Source: Hepsetus odoe (lineage: Eukaryota > Chordata > Actinopteri > Characiformes > Hepsetidae). Taken from it: DNA of 64,000 bases. The stretch spans positions 1,031,089-1,095,088 of the forward strand of contig CM029385.1 in NCBI GenBank assembly GCA_017165825.1, written 5' to 3'. The notes beneath the pieces were generated by a model that was given only the letters and a program-made list of their open reading frames with translations, did no database searches and was not told where the DNA came from. This document shows positions 13,701-22,146 of this stretch, one piece after another (the stretch's first letter is position 1; every line of letters starts with the position of its first letter). The position numbers were made by a program, and so were the translations under genes.

Positions 13701-15309
13701 ATAGCAAACACAATGAGACCAGGAAGCCCCCACCCTACAGACCCCTCAACGCTGAAACCTCCTCTCAGGACAATCATGAATCACTGTTTACTCCTGCAGA
13801 TGGACCCGTTTCTGGAAATATATCAAGCCATCTTGGTGGCAGAAACAGATATGACAGGTTAGCCCCAGCACATCTTTGGACCATGACTGCTTCGAATGCA
13901 ACGTCTGAACCGGAGGGCCGAGGTAACGTCACAGCAGACATATCAGAGAACACAATGGATCAAAAGGAACCTGTTGGCCAGGAGTCAAACACTTCAAAGG
14001 AGCTCTCCCTTCAGAAGAGTTTCGAAACAGAGAGACCTGAGCCAGCAGAAGAAAGCACAACAAGTTCCACGCAGGACGATATAATGCAGACTTCGAAGAA
14101 TCTTGACAAAGTGCCTGATTTCATCAATCAATCATCACCGGAGTCACTGCAGATTAATCAAGTCGGTGATGCCAGTGATCAAGGCAAGGAGACACTGACA
14201 TCAGGTGTTCCGACCAGAAGTGCCTCACAGGACAACATGGAGGAAGGGTTGACGCCAGACACGGAGGGCTACTTCAGCAAAGGTCAGTTTTTGGTCACAT
14301 CTGATCTGCATCAACCTTCCTGTCGAACGTTTGTAGTTGTACTCAGGCTTGATCAGGTTTTGTTACTTGCATTAAAAGCTAGAACAACTTCTCCTTTGCA
14401 GAATCAACACCGAGTGATACAACAGTGTCCCCTCTCACAGATGAGTCAAAACCAGAGGAGGACAGCGTTTTCCTTTCTCCTAGCAAGACCCGCACAACAG
14501 AGGACCTCTTCGCTATGATTCACAGGTTTGGTTCCCACTGATAGTATCTTGAGCTCAGTAAAGGAGCGATGTTTTAATCAATAGTAACAATTTTTTTAAA
14601 TGTAATTTTCTCTTCAGGGGCTTACTGCCACACAAAGTCCTCTGAACAAGATCGTAATGATTGAACAGGCTCGTTGAATTCAAAATCTCGTAACAAAACC
14701 ATTTGTCCTTCAAGGTCAAAAAGAAAAGTCCTTGGCAGAAAGGACTCAGGAGAGACGGCGAGGGGTCGTCTGAACGCTTCTTCACCCAGCAACCCCACGA
14801 CCTCTCCCAGCACCCCTGTCACTCCAACGACTCCAACAAGCTCCCAGCGGGTCCCGGGACCGATTTATCGGAACGCCAAGAAGTCCAGTACCTCCAACGA
14901 GGAGTTTAAACTGCTGCTGCTGAAAAAGGGAAGTCGCTCGGATTCCAGCTACCGTATGTCCGCCACTGAGATCCTAAAGAGTCCCATCTCCTCCAAAAGT
15001 TTCAGCGACTCTGTGGTGGAGGGTTCCAAGCATCCTGAAGACTTCCATCCAACCTTGCAGCTGCAGTCCCCCGAGGGGTCCCCCGAGCAGCTCCCAAGCC
15101 CCTTCCCAAAAGCCAGCATGGAGGGCTTCTCCACAAAGACCTTTCCCACACCTGGCTCTTCCAGACAAGGTCGCTCGAGGATCCCACCAGCCGCCAGCAG
15201 CAGCCGGTACAGCACTCGCAGCAGACTCTACACTGCACCCATGCAAGCGATTTCCGAGGGAGAAACGGAAAACTCGGATGGGAGTCCGCACGACGACCGT
15301 TCCTCTTAA
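558..15309 (+). CDS. nhs: Nance-Horan syndrome (NHS) family protein, ten-exon gene model
   Basis: Exons: 558-594, 4932-5084, 5446-5537, 5946-6008, 7845-7865, 8461-8650, 10864-10995, 11424-14282, 14402-14525, 14715-15309. All have GT-AG borders and phases that match, giving 1,422 codons with stop. NHS proteins act at cell edges and junctions as actin/WAVE regulators. Family hallmarks seen are SNLDVESKL (residues ~15-23), LPLPTPEDRM (exon 6), RRRKTITGIP (exon 7), DTEGYFTSMHFDCGLKG and SSGYSSQSETPTSS (large exon), TRTTEDLFAMIHRSKRK (exons 9-10), and EEFKLLLLKKGSRSDSSYRM with GETENSDGSPHDDRSS at the C-terminus. Human NHS is ~1,630 aa; this form is shorter because it uses a 12-codon first exon (MVLGCCVPRRSK) instead of the long exon bearing the WAVE-homology domain, which may lie upstream of the window. 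Ortholog versus NHSL paralog is judged from the C-terminus and the BEN neighbour. The first exon and the 21-nt exon are the least certain parts. Confidence 0.85.
959..1028. repeat. (TG)n microsatellite
   Basis: About 35 uninterrupted TG dinucleotides in NHS-like intron 1. Confidence 0.95.
1222..1441. repeat. GA-rich microsatellite with a higher-order unit
   Basis: Runs of (GA)n alternate with acagagtgaaagacagag-type blocks, giving an irregular higher-order repeat. The long Ser/Leu open frames on the minus strand here come from the repeat. Confidence 0.9.
2165..2357 (+). mobile_element. tRNA-derived SINE (window family 1)
   Basis: The head has a B-box-like ggttcgaatcccagg, the body has ccccatcactgctccc and ctggatatgg-like words, and the tail reads towards the tcactttcatttcac end. 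The same element recurs at least a dozen times in the window in both orientations. Confidence 0.8.
3088..3770. repeat. GGGTGATT/GGTCGG minisatellite, ~680 bp
   Basis: Degenerate 8-10 bp units built from ttgggtgat, tgggtaat and gggtggtcgg repeat across the whole block, with larger unit blocks duplicated (for instance around 3355-3420 and 3545-3600). A 246-codon His/Pro/Thr-rich frame on the minus strand is produced by the repeat and is not a gene. Confidence 0.92.
3868..3952. repeat. (CT)n followed by (CA)n microsatellite
   Basis: A CT-rich tract of about 50 bp passes into a CA tract of about 35 bp with few interruptions. Confidence 0.9.
4069..4294. repeat. Two (TG)n microsatellites
   Basis: An interrupted TG tract at 4069-4122 and a long TG tract at about 4217-4294 are separated by some 95 bp of unique sequence. 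Confidence 0.92.
5379..5440. repeat. (TG)n abutting the acceptor of NHS-like exon 3
   Basis: About 31 TG units end only five bases before the exon 3 start (gtgtgtaacag|AT). The repeat therefore occupies the polypyrimidine-tract position of this splice site. Confidence 0.93.
5544..5573. repeat. (CA)n abutting the donor of NHS-like exon 3
   Basis: A CA tract of about 15 units begins seven bases after the exon 3 donor (ACA|GTAAGAACAC). It is complementary to the TG tract that precedes the same exon. Confidence 0.93.
5672..5790. repeat. (ATGG)n tetranucleotide repeat
   Basis: Imperfect atgg/atggatgg units lie in NHS-like intron 3. Confidence 0.9.
6044..6610. repeat. Telomere-like CCCTAA-rich minisatellite
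   Basis: The first half is a loose array of aaccccta-like words. The second half (about 6415-6610) is a cleaner ~28-bp unit combining ctaacccctaac, tcttaatc and cctaatct, repeated about seven times. It resembles but is not the vertebrate telomere hexamer TTAGGG, because extra bases break almost every register. Confidence 0.85.
6961..7225. repeat. CA, TG and GA microsatellite cluster
   Basis: CA tracts at 6963-7036, TG at 7085-7117 and TG passing into GA at 7177-7225 lie in NHS-like intron 4. CT-rich tracts follow at 7315-7342 and 7500-7600. Confidence 0.9.
7682..7801. repeat. CA and TG tracts upstream of the 21-nt exon
   Basis: (CA)n at 7682-7722 and (TG)n at 7763-7801 precede the small exon at 7845-7865. 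A further (CA)n at 7884-7906 follows it. Confidence 0.92.
8820..9330 (+). mobile_element. Decayed Tc1/mariner-like element
   Basis: Recognisable Tc1-type phrases include cttccaagaagtggccgac (the N-terminal helix-turn-helix area) and gtgaaacatggtggtggcag, which encodes VKHGGG, a known Tc1 transposase motif. No intact frame remains and terminal repeats could not be delimited. It sits in the intron between NHS-like exons 6 and 7. Confidence 0.6.
9331..10863. other. nhs: Rest of NHS-like intron 6
   Basis: No gene, clear repeat or conserved exon was recognised here. The stretch at 9840-10620 is mostly unique-looking sequence without long open frames. Confidence 0.5.
11090..11320 (+). mobile_element. 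tRNA-derived SINE (window family 2)
   Basis: A head with gtggtaggacacttgcttat and gcaggttctaatcccacc (A- and B-box like) is followed by tctccagggagactatccct. The same family recurs at 53626-53830 and in part near 40905-40975. Confidence 0.7.
11424..14282 (+). CDS. nhs: NHS-like large exon (953 codons)
   Basis: This 2,859-nt exon is open in one frame from a cag|AC acceptor to a phase-1 donor AAAG|GTCAGT. It encodes most of the protein (residues ~230-1182): an RSRSLPRE segment, an acidic DEDDEEEEE tract, TSETIPPAASPPLTGSSH, the DTEGYFTSMHF block, a basic proline-rich KPKVKPSPPKRSSSLKK (a plausible SH3/WAVE-binding region), and a Ser/Thr-rich disordered tail. A second DTEGYF occurs just before the donor. 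The frame continues into intron for another 78 codons, but the donor and the perfect match to exon 9 show that this part is not coding. Confidence 0.93.
14402..15309 (+). CDS. nhs: NHS-like C-terminal exons 9-10
   Basis: Exon 9 (14402-14525) and exon 10 (14715-15309) join across a phase-2 intron inside the conserved TTEDLFAMIHR|SKRKVLGRK block. Exon 10 carries the SNEEFKLLLLKKGSRSDSSY block typical of the family, then a Ser/Pro-rich tail ending in DGSPHDDRSS and TAA. The intron between them is only 189 bp. Confidence 0.93.
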
Positions 15310-17751
15310 TAATAAAAGACACGGAAATAAAGATCTAACGGTGACGCACCTTCTACTTTCAGCGACTAAACACGAACATGGTGGAACTTTTGAAGCCAGT
15401 TTTTGATTTTTTTTTAATCAAATTGTGACAAACGATGCAGTTTCTACCCTTTTGTAGCCCAGAAAAAGAAGAAAACGTTGCTAAAAATCGAACACTTCTG
15501 TCGTTTTGGTTTCACAGATATTTTGTACTGAGTTTGAGGCTTTGAAGGCCTTCACTTCTCACCACGTTTGGTGTCCACAGATCTTAAAGGCATATGCAGT
15601 ACATCTTTTGCTGTGAGAGCAGTTTCTATCGTAGTCCCTAGAAAAATTCAACAAAACTGTATGGCATTAAGTGTAAAACATACAATATTATATACAGCCT
15701 TGTGCAAATATTTGTGCGCCCCTGGCTAAAAGACCCTCTGGTGTAAAAAATGGTAAACCGTCTATATTTCAATGATGCAGTTACTGTTTACAACTTTTAT
15801 CGGAGACTCTTATACAGAGAGATGTTTCCGAGTGATGGGGAGCGTCACCCTGGAGCAGCAGCAGAGGGGTGAAGATAACATAACCAGCAGGGGGGGCTCA
15901 AACTTTTGCACTTGGCTGTATGTCTGTGTTAATGACAATCAAATCGTGGCCTTTTACAGTGTTTGTAGCAACAATGAACCCACTGTTTTAACAGGAGTAT
16001 TGCAGAATACCCATCCTTCGGTGGGACGTTTGGCGGAGTAGGCTTAAACTTGTGCTTTACTGTTTTGCACTTCTTTCAATCTATAGCAAAAAAAAAAAAA
16101 AAAAAAACATGACATCTGTAGTAAAAAGCAAATGAATTGCCCAGATTTAAAGCCGAAAGATCAACAACGATGCAAAATAAGCTAAAAACATGAAGCACCT
16201 CATTTCAGACGATGGACCTTTTCAGATTTCTCTTTCTGAGAATGGGCTCAGACGTCACTGATGAATGAAATATCTCTTCATTCCTGCAATGCGAAGAGCC
16301 TGAAAAAAGGCTTTATTTAATTAGAAAATGCATCAAAATGCAAATATGAAATGAAAACCCTTGAAGATCAATTTGAACGTATCCAAAATCGCCCTCTCAT
16401 GAATGGCCTTCAGTGAAATAGGCATAAATTGAGTATCATTTTTAGAATTATAGGTTAAGTCAATTGATTCATTGAGACTTGTTCTAGATGTGTTCCAATA
16501 CCCATGAATACCCACTTTCTATGTGAATAAATTATGCAAATTTTAGATTACATTTGAGCCACGAGGCTCAGGCAGATCTTTGCTAAATATATTGTTTTTT
16601 TTAGAAACGACTATGGAAGTCCTTCCTGAAGCTTTACTACAAGAAAACCTGCTGTGAAAACTGTCGATCTGTCCGTGATAACTTTCATTTGGCCACTTTA
16701 GCATATACCCCGATGAACCTTCTCACTTCCAGTTGGCTTCAGTGCGACCCCTTATCGACGTCTGGTCGGGACTTGCGCTGCTAGATCGGGAAGACATTCC
16801 AGAGCGCGGAGACTTTCAAACTAGCATGTCCTAATCTTGATGTTATGATCCTATTTTCTCCCCTAGTGGCCATTGATGGAACTGCATGCAGTAAATCTCC
16901 AGGTTATTACAAAACGTGTCCGTGATCAAAGTGTCGTCACTTGAATTTGTCGTGTACGATGGTGTTGCTGTGACGTTACTTTGTGAGGTTAAGTGTACGT
17001 TCATATTTTCTCATCCATTTGCTTTAAAGCTGGCCCAGACTTCAGTCTTCTCTGAAATTTATGGGACTCTAAGATTGTCCGAATCTCCCTTTCGTCTAGG
17101 CTGCGGTGTCGGTTTAAGGTTAAGATCGAATTAAGGTCGAATTCCAGCCAGTAGCTTAGACGACCCATTCCATCATCTCTTTGAGTCACTGCTTGGTTTC
17201 AAACCACCACTCATTCATTGGACACTTGTAGGAGAACCCTGATCTCCAATTCTGGCTGGCAAGCATCCACCTGAGCGATGGGAGGAGATGGACAGCCATC
17301 CTAGCCAGCAGAGCAAAGCCACTCTTGAACTTCAGGTTACTTCTTTCTGTCAAACTTTTCCAACAACTGTGATCTTTTTTTACAGAGCCTGCCATGTTCT
17401 CTTGGGTTCCAAAGACTCCTGAGATTAGAAAACATTCAATTAGCCCTTTAGCTACATCCTGAGCATTTCATTTTGGTCTGTGATGCATCAGTGACTGCAG
17501 GAAAATCAAATTGATAGTTGGCAACAGCAGCCGCTTGCAATCAGGGGAGGAGCTGATAACAGAGGTGTCTGGTCAGTCGGTTTTATCGGAAATCGCCATG
17601 TGAACCGGTCATGTTTGTATCATGTATCAGACAGAGGGGCTCTTTGGAAATAAGTAGATTGGAATTTTGAACAGTGACGTCAAACTCAAACAGGCTGCAT
17701 GTTATCTTCACTACAGCTTGAGTAGTAAGAACAGAGTCTTCGTCTTGCTCG

Positions 17752-17846
17752 TGATGGGGACGGTACCTTGCTCAAAGGCAACCTACTGATCCAGGTTCAT
17801 ATTCTCAACCTTCTGATCCTGGAGTCTCATCCCTAAACACTAGAGC
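17752..17846 (-). mobile_element. SINE family 1 fragment
   Basis: Reverse-oriented words gatggggacggtaccttgct and ccctaaacactagagca match the SINE seen elsewhere. The 5' and 3' ends are missing. Confidence 0.65.
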
Positions 17847-19294
17847 ATTAAAATAAGCATGGCGCTGGAGTCTGGAGATGGGCGGTGTGGCAGGGCTAAA
17901 GCAGAAGAGATTAAAAGAGGTGTAGAAGGTCATGTGTGATGGGAAATCTGCAAATTCGGATCAGGTTGGGAATCTGCTAAGTTGAGAAGGGAAAGAGGGA
18001 GGTTCAGATGCAGGAGTGAAGCCAGAGGGTGCCCAACACCCTGGACACCCCTCAGGTTTAAAAACAGAAGGAAACGCTATGCTGAGAGGTGAGGCGAGGG
18101 GTGCAAACCATGGAGTGAAGTCACGTCTGACGGAGAGAACAAGAAAGTGTTACATGTTTCTGAGCGTCTTGACAGGAACATTTAGGCATCAGTTCAGCCT
18201 TTGTTAATGACTGATTGGTCTGATTAGTGTTCAATCAGAAGTATTTAGGATCTAATGGAGGACACCACACGCTTTCACCATCACAGGAACCCTGACCTAG
18301 AACTCTGACCTATTTTTTTTAAAGTTCTATCATCAGATGATTAAGCTTATAGAGGTAACACTGGCGCAGAGGATGATGCTAACCACTTCAAGGTCCGATA
18401 ATGAGGATATAAGCTATGTGTAGTTCTGGGACGGGTACCAGACAAGTTCTGAAGCTACTGAAGCTGAACTGCTTCCATCAACACAGATGCTTGAATGTGT
18501 GGAACAAGTACTGAATCTTCCAACAGGGTTTAGGTTGTGCAAAAGTTTGATCAAAGTACATTTAGTCTACTTCCATCCATCCATCCATTCTTTGAGCCAC
18601 CCATCGTTACCCAGGTGACCAAATGAGTATCGGTATTCGTTTGAAACACCCTGGACCGGTCGTCAGTCCATCGCATGGCTGGATGATTGGTGGAATCAGT
18701 ACTACAAAGTAGCACTGGTTGGACTTTGTCTTAGCAACGATGTTTTACACTTTTTTGTGAGTTAGCAGGACTAAAGGTAAGTTGCGGGACACCCCTAGAG
18801 TCACTATATCCTGAATTAACTGCTTTATTTCAGGAAGCCAGCATAGTGCAAAATTTCAGCTCACTATCAGTGGAGAATTTGGAAACTGGAATTGTTTTTA
18901 AAATTTGGATTTCCCAATTTAGTTTCGTCTATTTCCACCCGTTAGCTAGGACTCCCCCCAACGACACACGTGCACAGTCGCCGTCTGTTTTCAAACTGCA
19001 GCTAAAAGTAGGGATCAACACACTTGGAGGAGAACACTAATCCCCAGGTCAGTTCGGAGAAAGCCTGTGATAGCGGACAGGCTTATACATCGAAATTAAT
19101 GAACAAACATTACAGAAAATGAATCAATATGTAAACACGGATAATCCGCGGATACACTCCTCGAGGACGGATTTGTCCTCTGACCTTGTCTCGAACACTA
19201 GAGCGAGTGCGCACTACGAAGGGAACAAGACGAGTGTGATTTTCACAAGAGCTGCTTTACTGGTGGTTTACACTGAAGACACAGTGCAGACAGT

Positions 19295-19560
19295 CGTGCT
19301 GTGGGTGGCGCTGTCCCCTCATAGCGAGAAGGTCCTGGGTTCGATTCCCAGGCGGGACGGTCCGGGTCCTTTCTGTTTGTGTTCCCTCGGAGCTCCGGTA
19401 GACCTGCACGTCAGGTGGACTGGAGATGATCGATTGTCCCCCTAGGTGTGAGTGTGTGTGTGTTTGTCTCTGTCCCCGCCTTTCGCCCTGTGAGAGCTGA
19501 GATTCTAGCGCGACCCTAATCATGACAAGCGGCTCAGAAAATGAGTGAGTGAGTGAGTGA
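19295..19560 (+). mobile_element. tRNA-derived SINE (window family 3)
   Basis: The head cctgggttcgattcccagg is a textbook B box. The body has ggtccgggtcctttctg, and the tail ends in (gagt)n at 19543-19559. The tRNA-like head has no complete cloverleaf, so this is not a tRNA gene. A fragment of the same family lies at about 53960-54040. Confidence 0.75.
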
Positions 19561-19967
19561 ACCGTATCTTCACCTATTTATAGAGGATTTCTGCCCAAAC
19601 ACACAAAGAAACACGTAAACCCGTTCTGTGCTGCGCTGTCTGAGAGGGAACGAGGGGTGTGTTTAGTTTTTTCCGGTACGAGCTGTGCTTCACTCTGTCC
19701 TCTGAACAAACTAATAAACATCACTTTTGTATTTTTTTTATGTACAGATTTGTAAATATGACCTTTTTAAAATGTTTGAACGATGTCTTTTGTAAAAAAA
19801 AAAGCAAAAAGATTGGAGATGTTTACATGAATTCCAAGCTGTTGTATATTTTTCCAGCCGTGTGACGACGAGTCCCGTATTTATTTTAGTGACGTTTGTG
19901 GAGAGTCGCCCGCCGTTCACCTGCCTCGAACCTGCCGAGTCAGCAGCTAATGTACGCAGAGGAGGCC

Positions 19968-19973
19968 AATAAA
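19968..19973 (+). terminator. nhs: Candidate polyadenylation signal, NHS-like gene
   Basis: AATAAA is followed by a T-rich stretch and lies at the end of an AT-rich block with a TGTAAATA Pumilio-type site. Confidence 0.45.
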
Positions 19974-20009
19974 TGTGACTGCTTTAAACGAAACACGTTT
20001 ATTCCTTTA

Positions 20010-20297
20010 TATCCATCCATCCATCCATCCATCCATCCATCCAGCAGTTCTTCAGTCTGTCTGTCTGTATCGGGCTGTATGTTGATGACAAAACAAATAT
20101 AAATATATACAATTATTTGTAATTTCTTATTTGTATAGAAATATGTTTATATGTTCCTTGAAGACATAATATTAATAATAATAATAATGATAGTAATAAT
20201 AATAACTATTAAAAACCATAATAATAACAAAAGTGGCAACAACAACAATAATAATAATAAGAAGATGGTGATGATCATGTTGCAAGATTTTACCTAT

Positions 20298-20333
<36 letters not shown>

Positions 20334-20510
20334 TATACTACTGCTGTTGATGATGGTGATAATGGTGGTGATGATGATGATTGTGATGATGATGATGATG
20401 GTGATGGTGATGATGATGATTATTGTGATAACGGTGACGGTGATGGTTGTGATGATGATGATGGGGGTGATGATGATGATGATGATGACGATGATGATGA
20501 TGTTAAACCC
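20010..20510. repeat. CATC, AAT, CA and GAT microsatellites
   Basis: In order: (CATC)n 20012-20042, imperfect (ATA/ATA)n 20168-20262, (CA)n 20301-20330, and a long imperfect (GAT)n at 20345-20505. The Met/Asp/Val-rich open frames here are by-products of the trinucleotide repeat. Confidence 0.92.
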
Positions 20511-20559
20511 TGTGTTAAGCCTGTTCTCTGTTCAGTCCTATGCCGTTCCCTGTTCTTGC

Positions 20560-21230
20560 GGGCGGGCGCGCATGCGCAGAGCGCCACGTCGTTCCTGCTT
20601 AGGGGCGTGGTCTGCAGTCCGGGTTGTAAAGGTCCGCTTTAGACCACCTTAAAACAGAGAGACCACCTTAACACGGAGCCTCGACACGCCGGAGCGGAGC
20701 GGCTTCGCGGGAGCAGAGAGGATCCCGGTCCGGTCAGTGTGTGAAAGTGCTCCGTTCCCCGGAACGCAGCTCCGCGCGCGAGCCCGACGCGTCCAAAGCG
20801 TTCAGGCTGAAGGCCGCGTGAGCGCGTGAGCGCGTGAGCGCGCGGCGGACGGACTGTTTGGGTGGGAACGGAGCGCGCGCGCCGGAAACGAGCTCGGTTA
20901 ATATCGATGAGCGAGTTAATAATTACTGATAATCCCGCGTCATCAACCAGATCGCTCATCTCTGTTCATGGGTTTCCGATGACGTCACACCCTTAAAGCC
21001 CCGCCCACCCGGAGGGCAGAATCACTCCACCGCCCTCCGCTGATCTGACCAGGGTCACCAGCCCGAACCTCTCCAGAACCCCAGCAGAGAGAAGTCCAGA
21101 GGAGGAGACGCTGTGGGACGCGTCTCCGTCTCTGGGGACGCATCTCTGCCTCTGGGGACGCGTCTCCGTCTCTGTTGAGGGAGCCACAGAATGGACACCA
21201 GTCGCTCACGCGCCTCGAAACGGTCCATCA
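20560..21230 (+). promoter_or_regulatory. CpG-rich promoter region of the BEN gene
   Basis: CpG density rises sharply here (for example gcgggcgcgcatgcgcag, which resembles an NRF-1 site GCGCATGCGC at about 20566-20575, and three gcgtgagc units at 20817-20840). A ~30-bp unit with ggggacgc and tctccgtctctg is tandemly repeated at 21114-21176. There is no obvious TATA box, as expected for a CpG promoter. Confidence 0.6.
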
Positions 21231-21795
21231 GAGACGAGCGCCGCTGTCTTAACGATCGCGTTTTTAGTCGCTAGTTTTTTGGAACAGACGGGCTGTGTCC
21301 CAAATCACACACGTCCATGTCCAGTGGTTGTGCACTAGCTGACACACTATATCGGGGGCAGCGTGCGATTTGGGACCCAGCCACAGTCCTGTTAACAGTG
21401 ATCTGACGGGCGCTGCAGAAGTTCTCCAGGTGAAGGGTCACTAACGTGAGACAATTATCGCTCCTCAGAGAGTCTCAGGGTTCAGGTGTCAAAGTAACAT
21501 TAACTCAAGCTTTCCCAGCAGATCGCTGTCCAGAGCGTCACACTGCCATCGCCGTCATCACACGGTGCACCTTCACACGGTGCGCCGTCTCTTTCTCAGC
21601 GGTCAACACGACGAAGATAACGTGTCCCATCCCCCCTTTTTCCATCACTTCACAGTCCAGTACTAAATTGTAGTTGGACAGGGGTCAGCATGGACACTCA
21701 TGAGTCGAAGTCCCCAACCCTACATGATCCTGAAGAGTGTAAGGACCAAAAGCACTTGGACACTGACCTTAAAATGTGTTGTGTGTTTCCTGCAG

Positions 21796-21919
21796 CTTAC
21801 TGGAGAAAAATAGGAACTGGAACCAGCGGGTTTAAGACTGACCCCCATCTGCGTCACCAGGGAGAAGAAGATCAGCAGCTTTGGAAGAGGGAAGCTCTGG
21901 TTCCACCAGCGAGAGCATG
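21796..21919 (+). other. Probable 5' exon of the BEN gene
   Basis: It is bounded by ttcctgcag| and CATG|GTAAGA. The reading frame in phase with the coding exon has a TGA upstream, and the exon ends exactly in an ATG (21917-21919), so splicing to 22147 would give ATG-ATG-TCG. Either methionine could start the protein. Confidence 0.5.
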
Positions 21920-21936
21920 GTAAGATGAGATACGCT

Positions 21937-22075
21937 CACTGGCCACTTTCCTACCTGGTGCTTCCGTTCACTGGCCACTTTACTGGAAACACCCACCTCT
22001 AATCCCTGGTCAGTTTATTGGAAACACCTACATCATGCGTCCTCTCACCGGCCACTTTTTTGGAAACAATAACCT
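21937..22075. repeat. Triplicated ctggccactttactgg-like repeat
   Basis: Three to four imperfect copies of a ~40-bp unit (actggccactt ... ggaaacacc) occur in tandem. Related fragments occur near 120-180 and 4715-4865. Confidence 0.7.
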
Positions 22076-22146
22076 CGTATCTCCAACATAGTCTTACAGC
22101 TGTGGACCGTCTGTCTGTTTCTGAGCCTGTGGGTGTCTCTGTCTAG

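Larger units (their letters stand above)
15310..19990 (+). other. nhs: Probable long 3'UTR of the NHS-like gene
   Basis: Two AATAAA hexamers lie directly after the stop (15311-15316, 15326-15331) and could give a very short 3'UTR. A more typical vertebrate 3' end is at 19640-19990: AT-rich sequence, a Pumilio-type TGTAAATA near 19751, and AATAAA at 19968-19973. Between them are a poly-A run at 16087-16107, a SINE fragment at 17752-17846, a ccatccatcc-headed repeat at 18573-18700 and a SINE at 19295-19560. No other gene was seen. The extent is inferred. Confidence 0.45.

Noticed and set aside
14283..14518. Continuation of the large NHS exon frame past 14282
   Set aside because: A clear donor at 14283 and acceptor at 14401 restore the conserved TTEDLFAMIHR block in another frame.
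19295..19380. Possible tRNA gene (good B box)
   Set aside because: No complete cloverleaf or anticodon arm; the same head recurs as part of a SINE. The heads of the other SINE families were rejected for the same reason.
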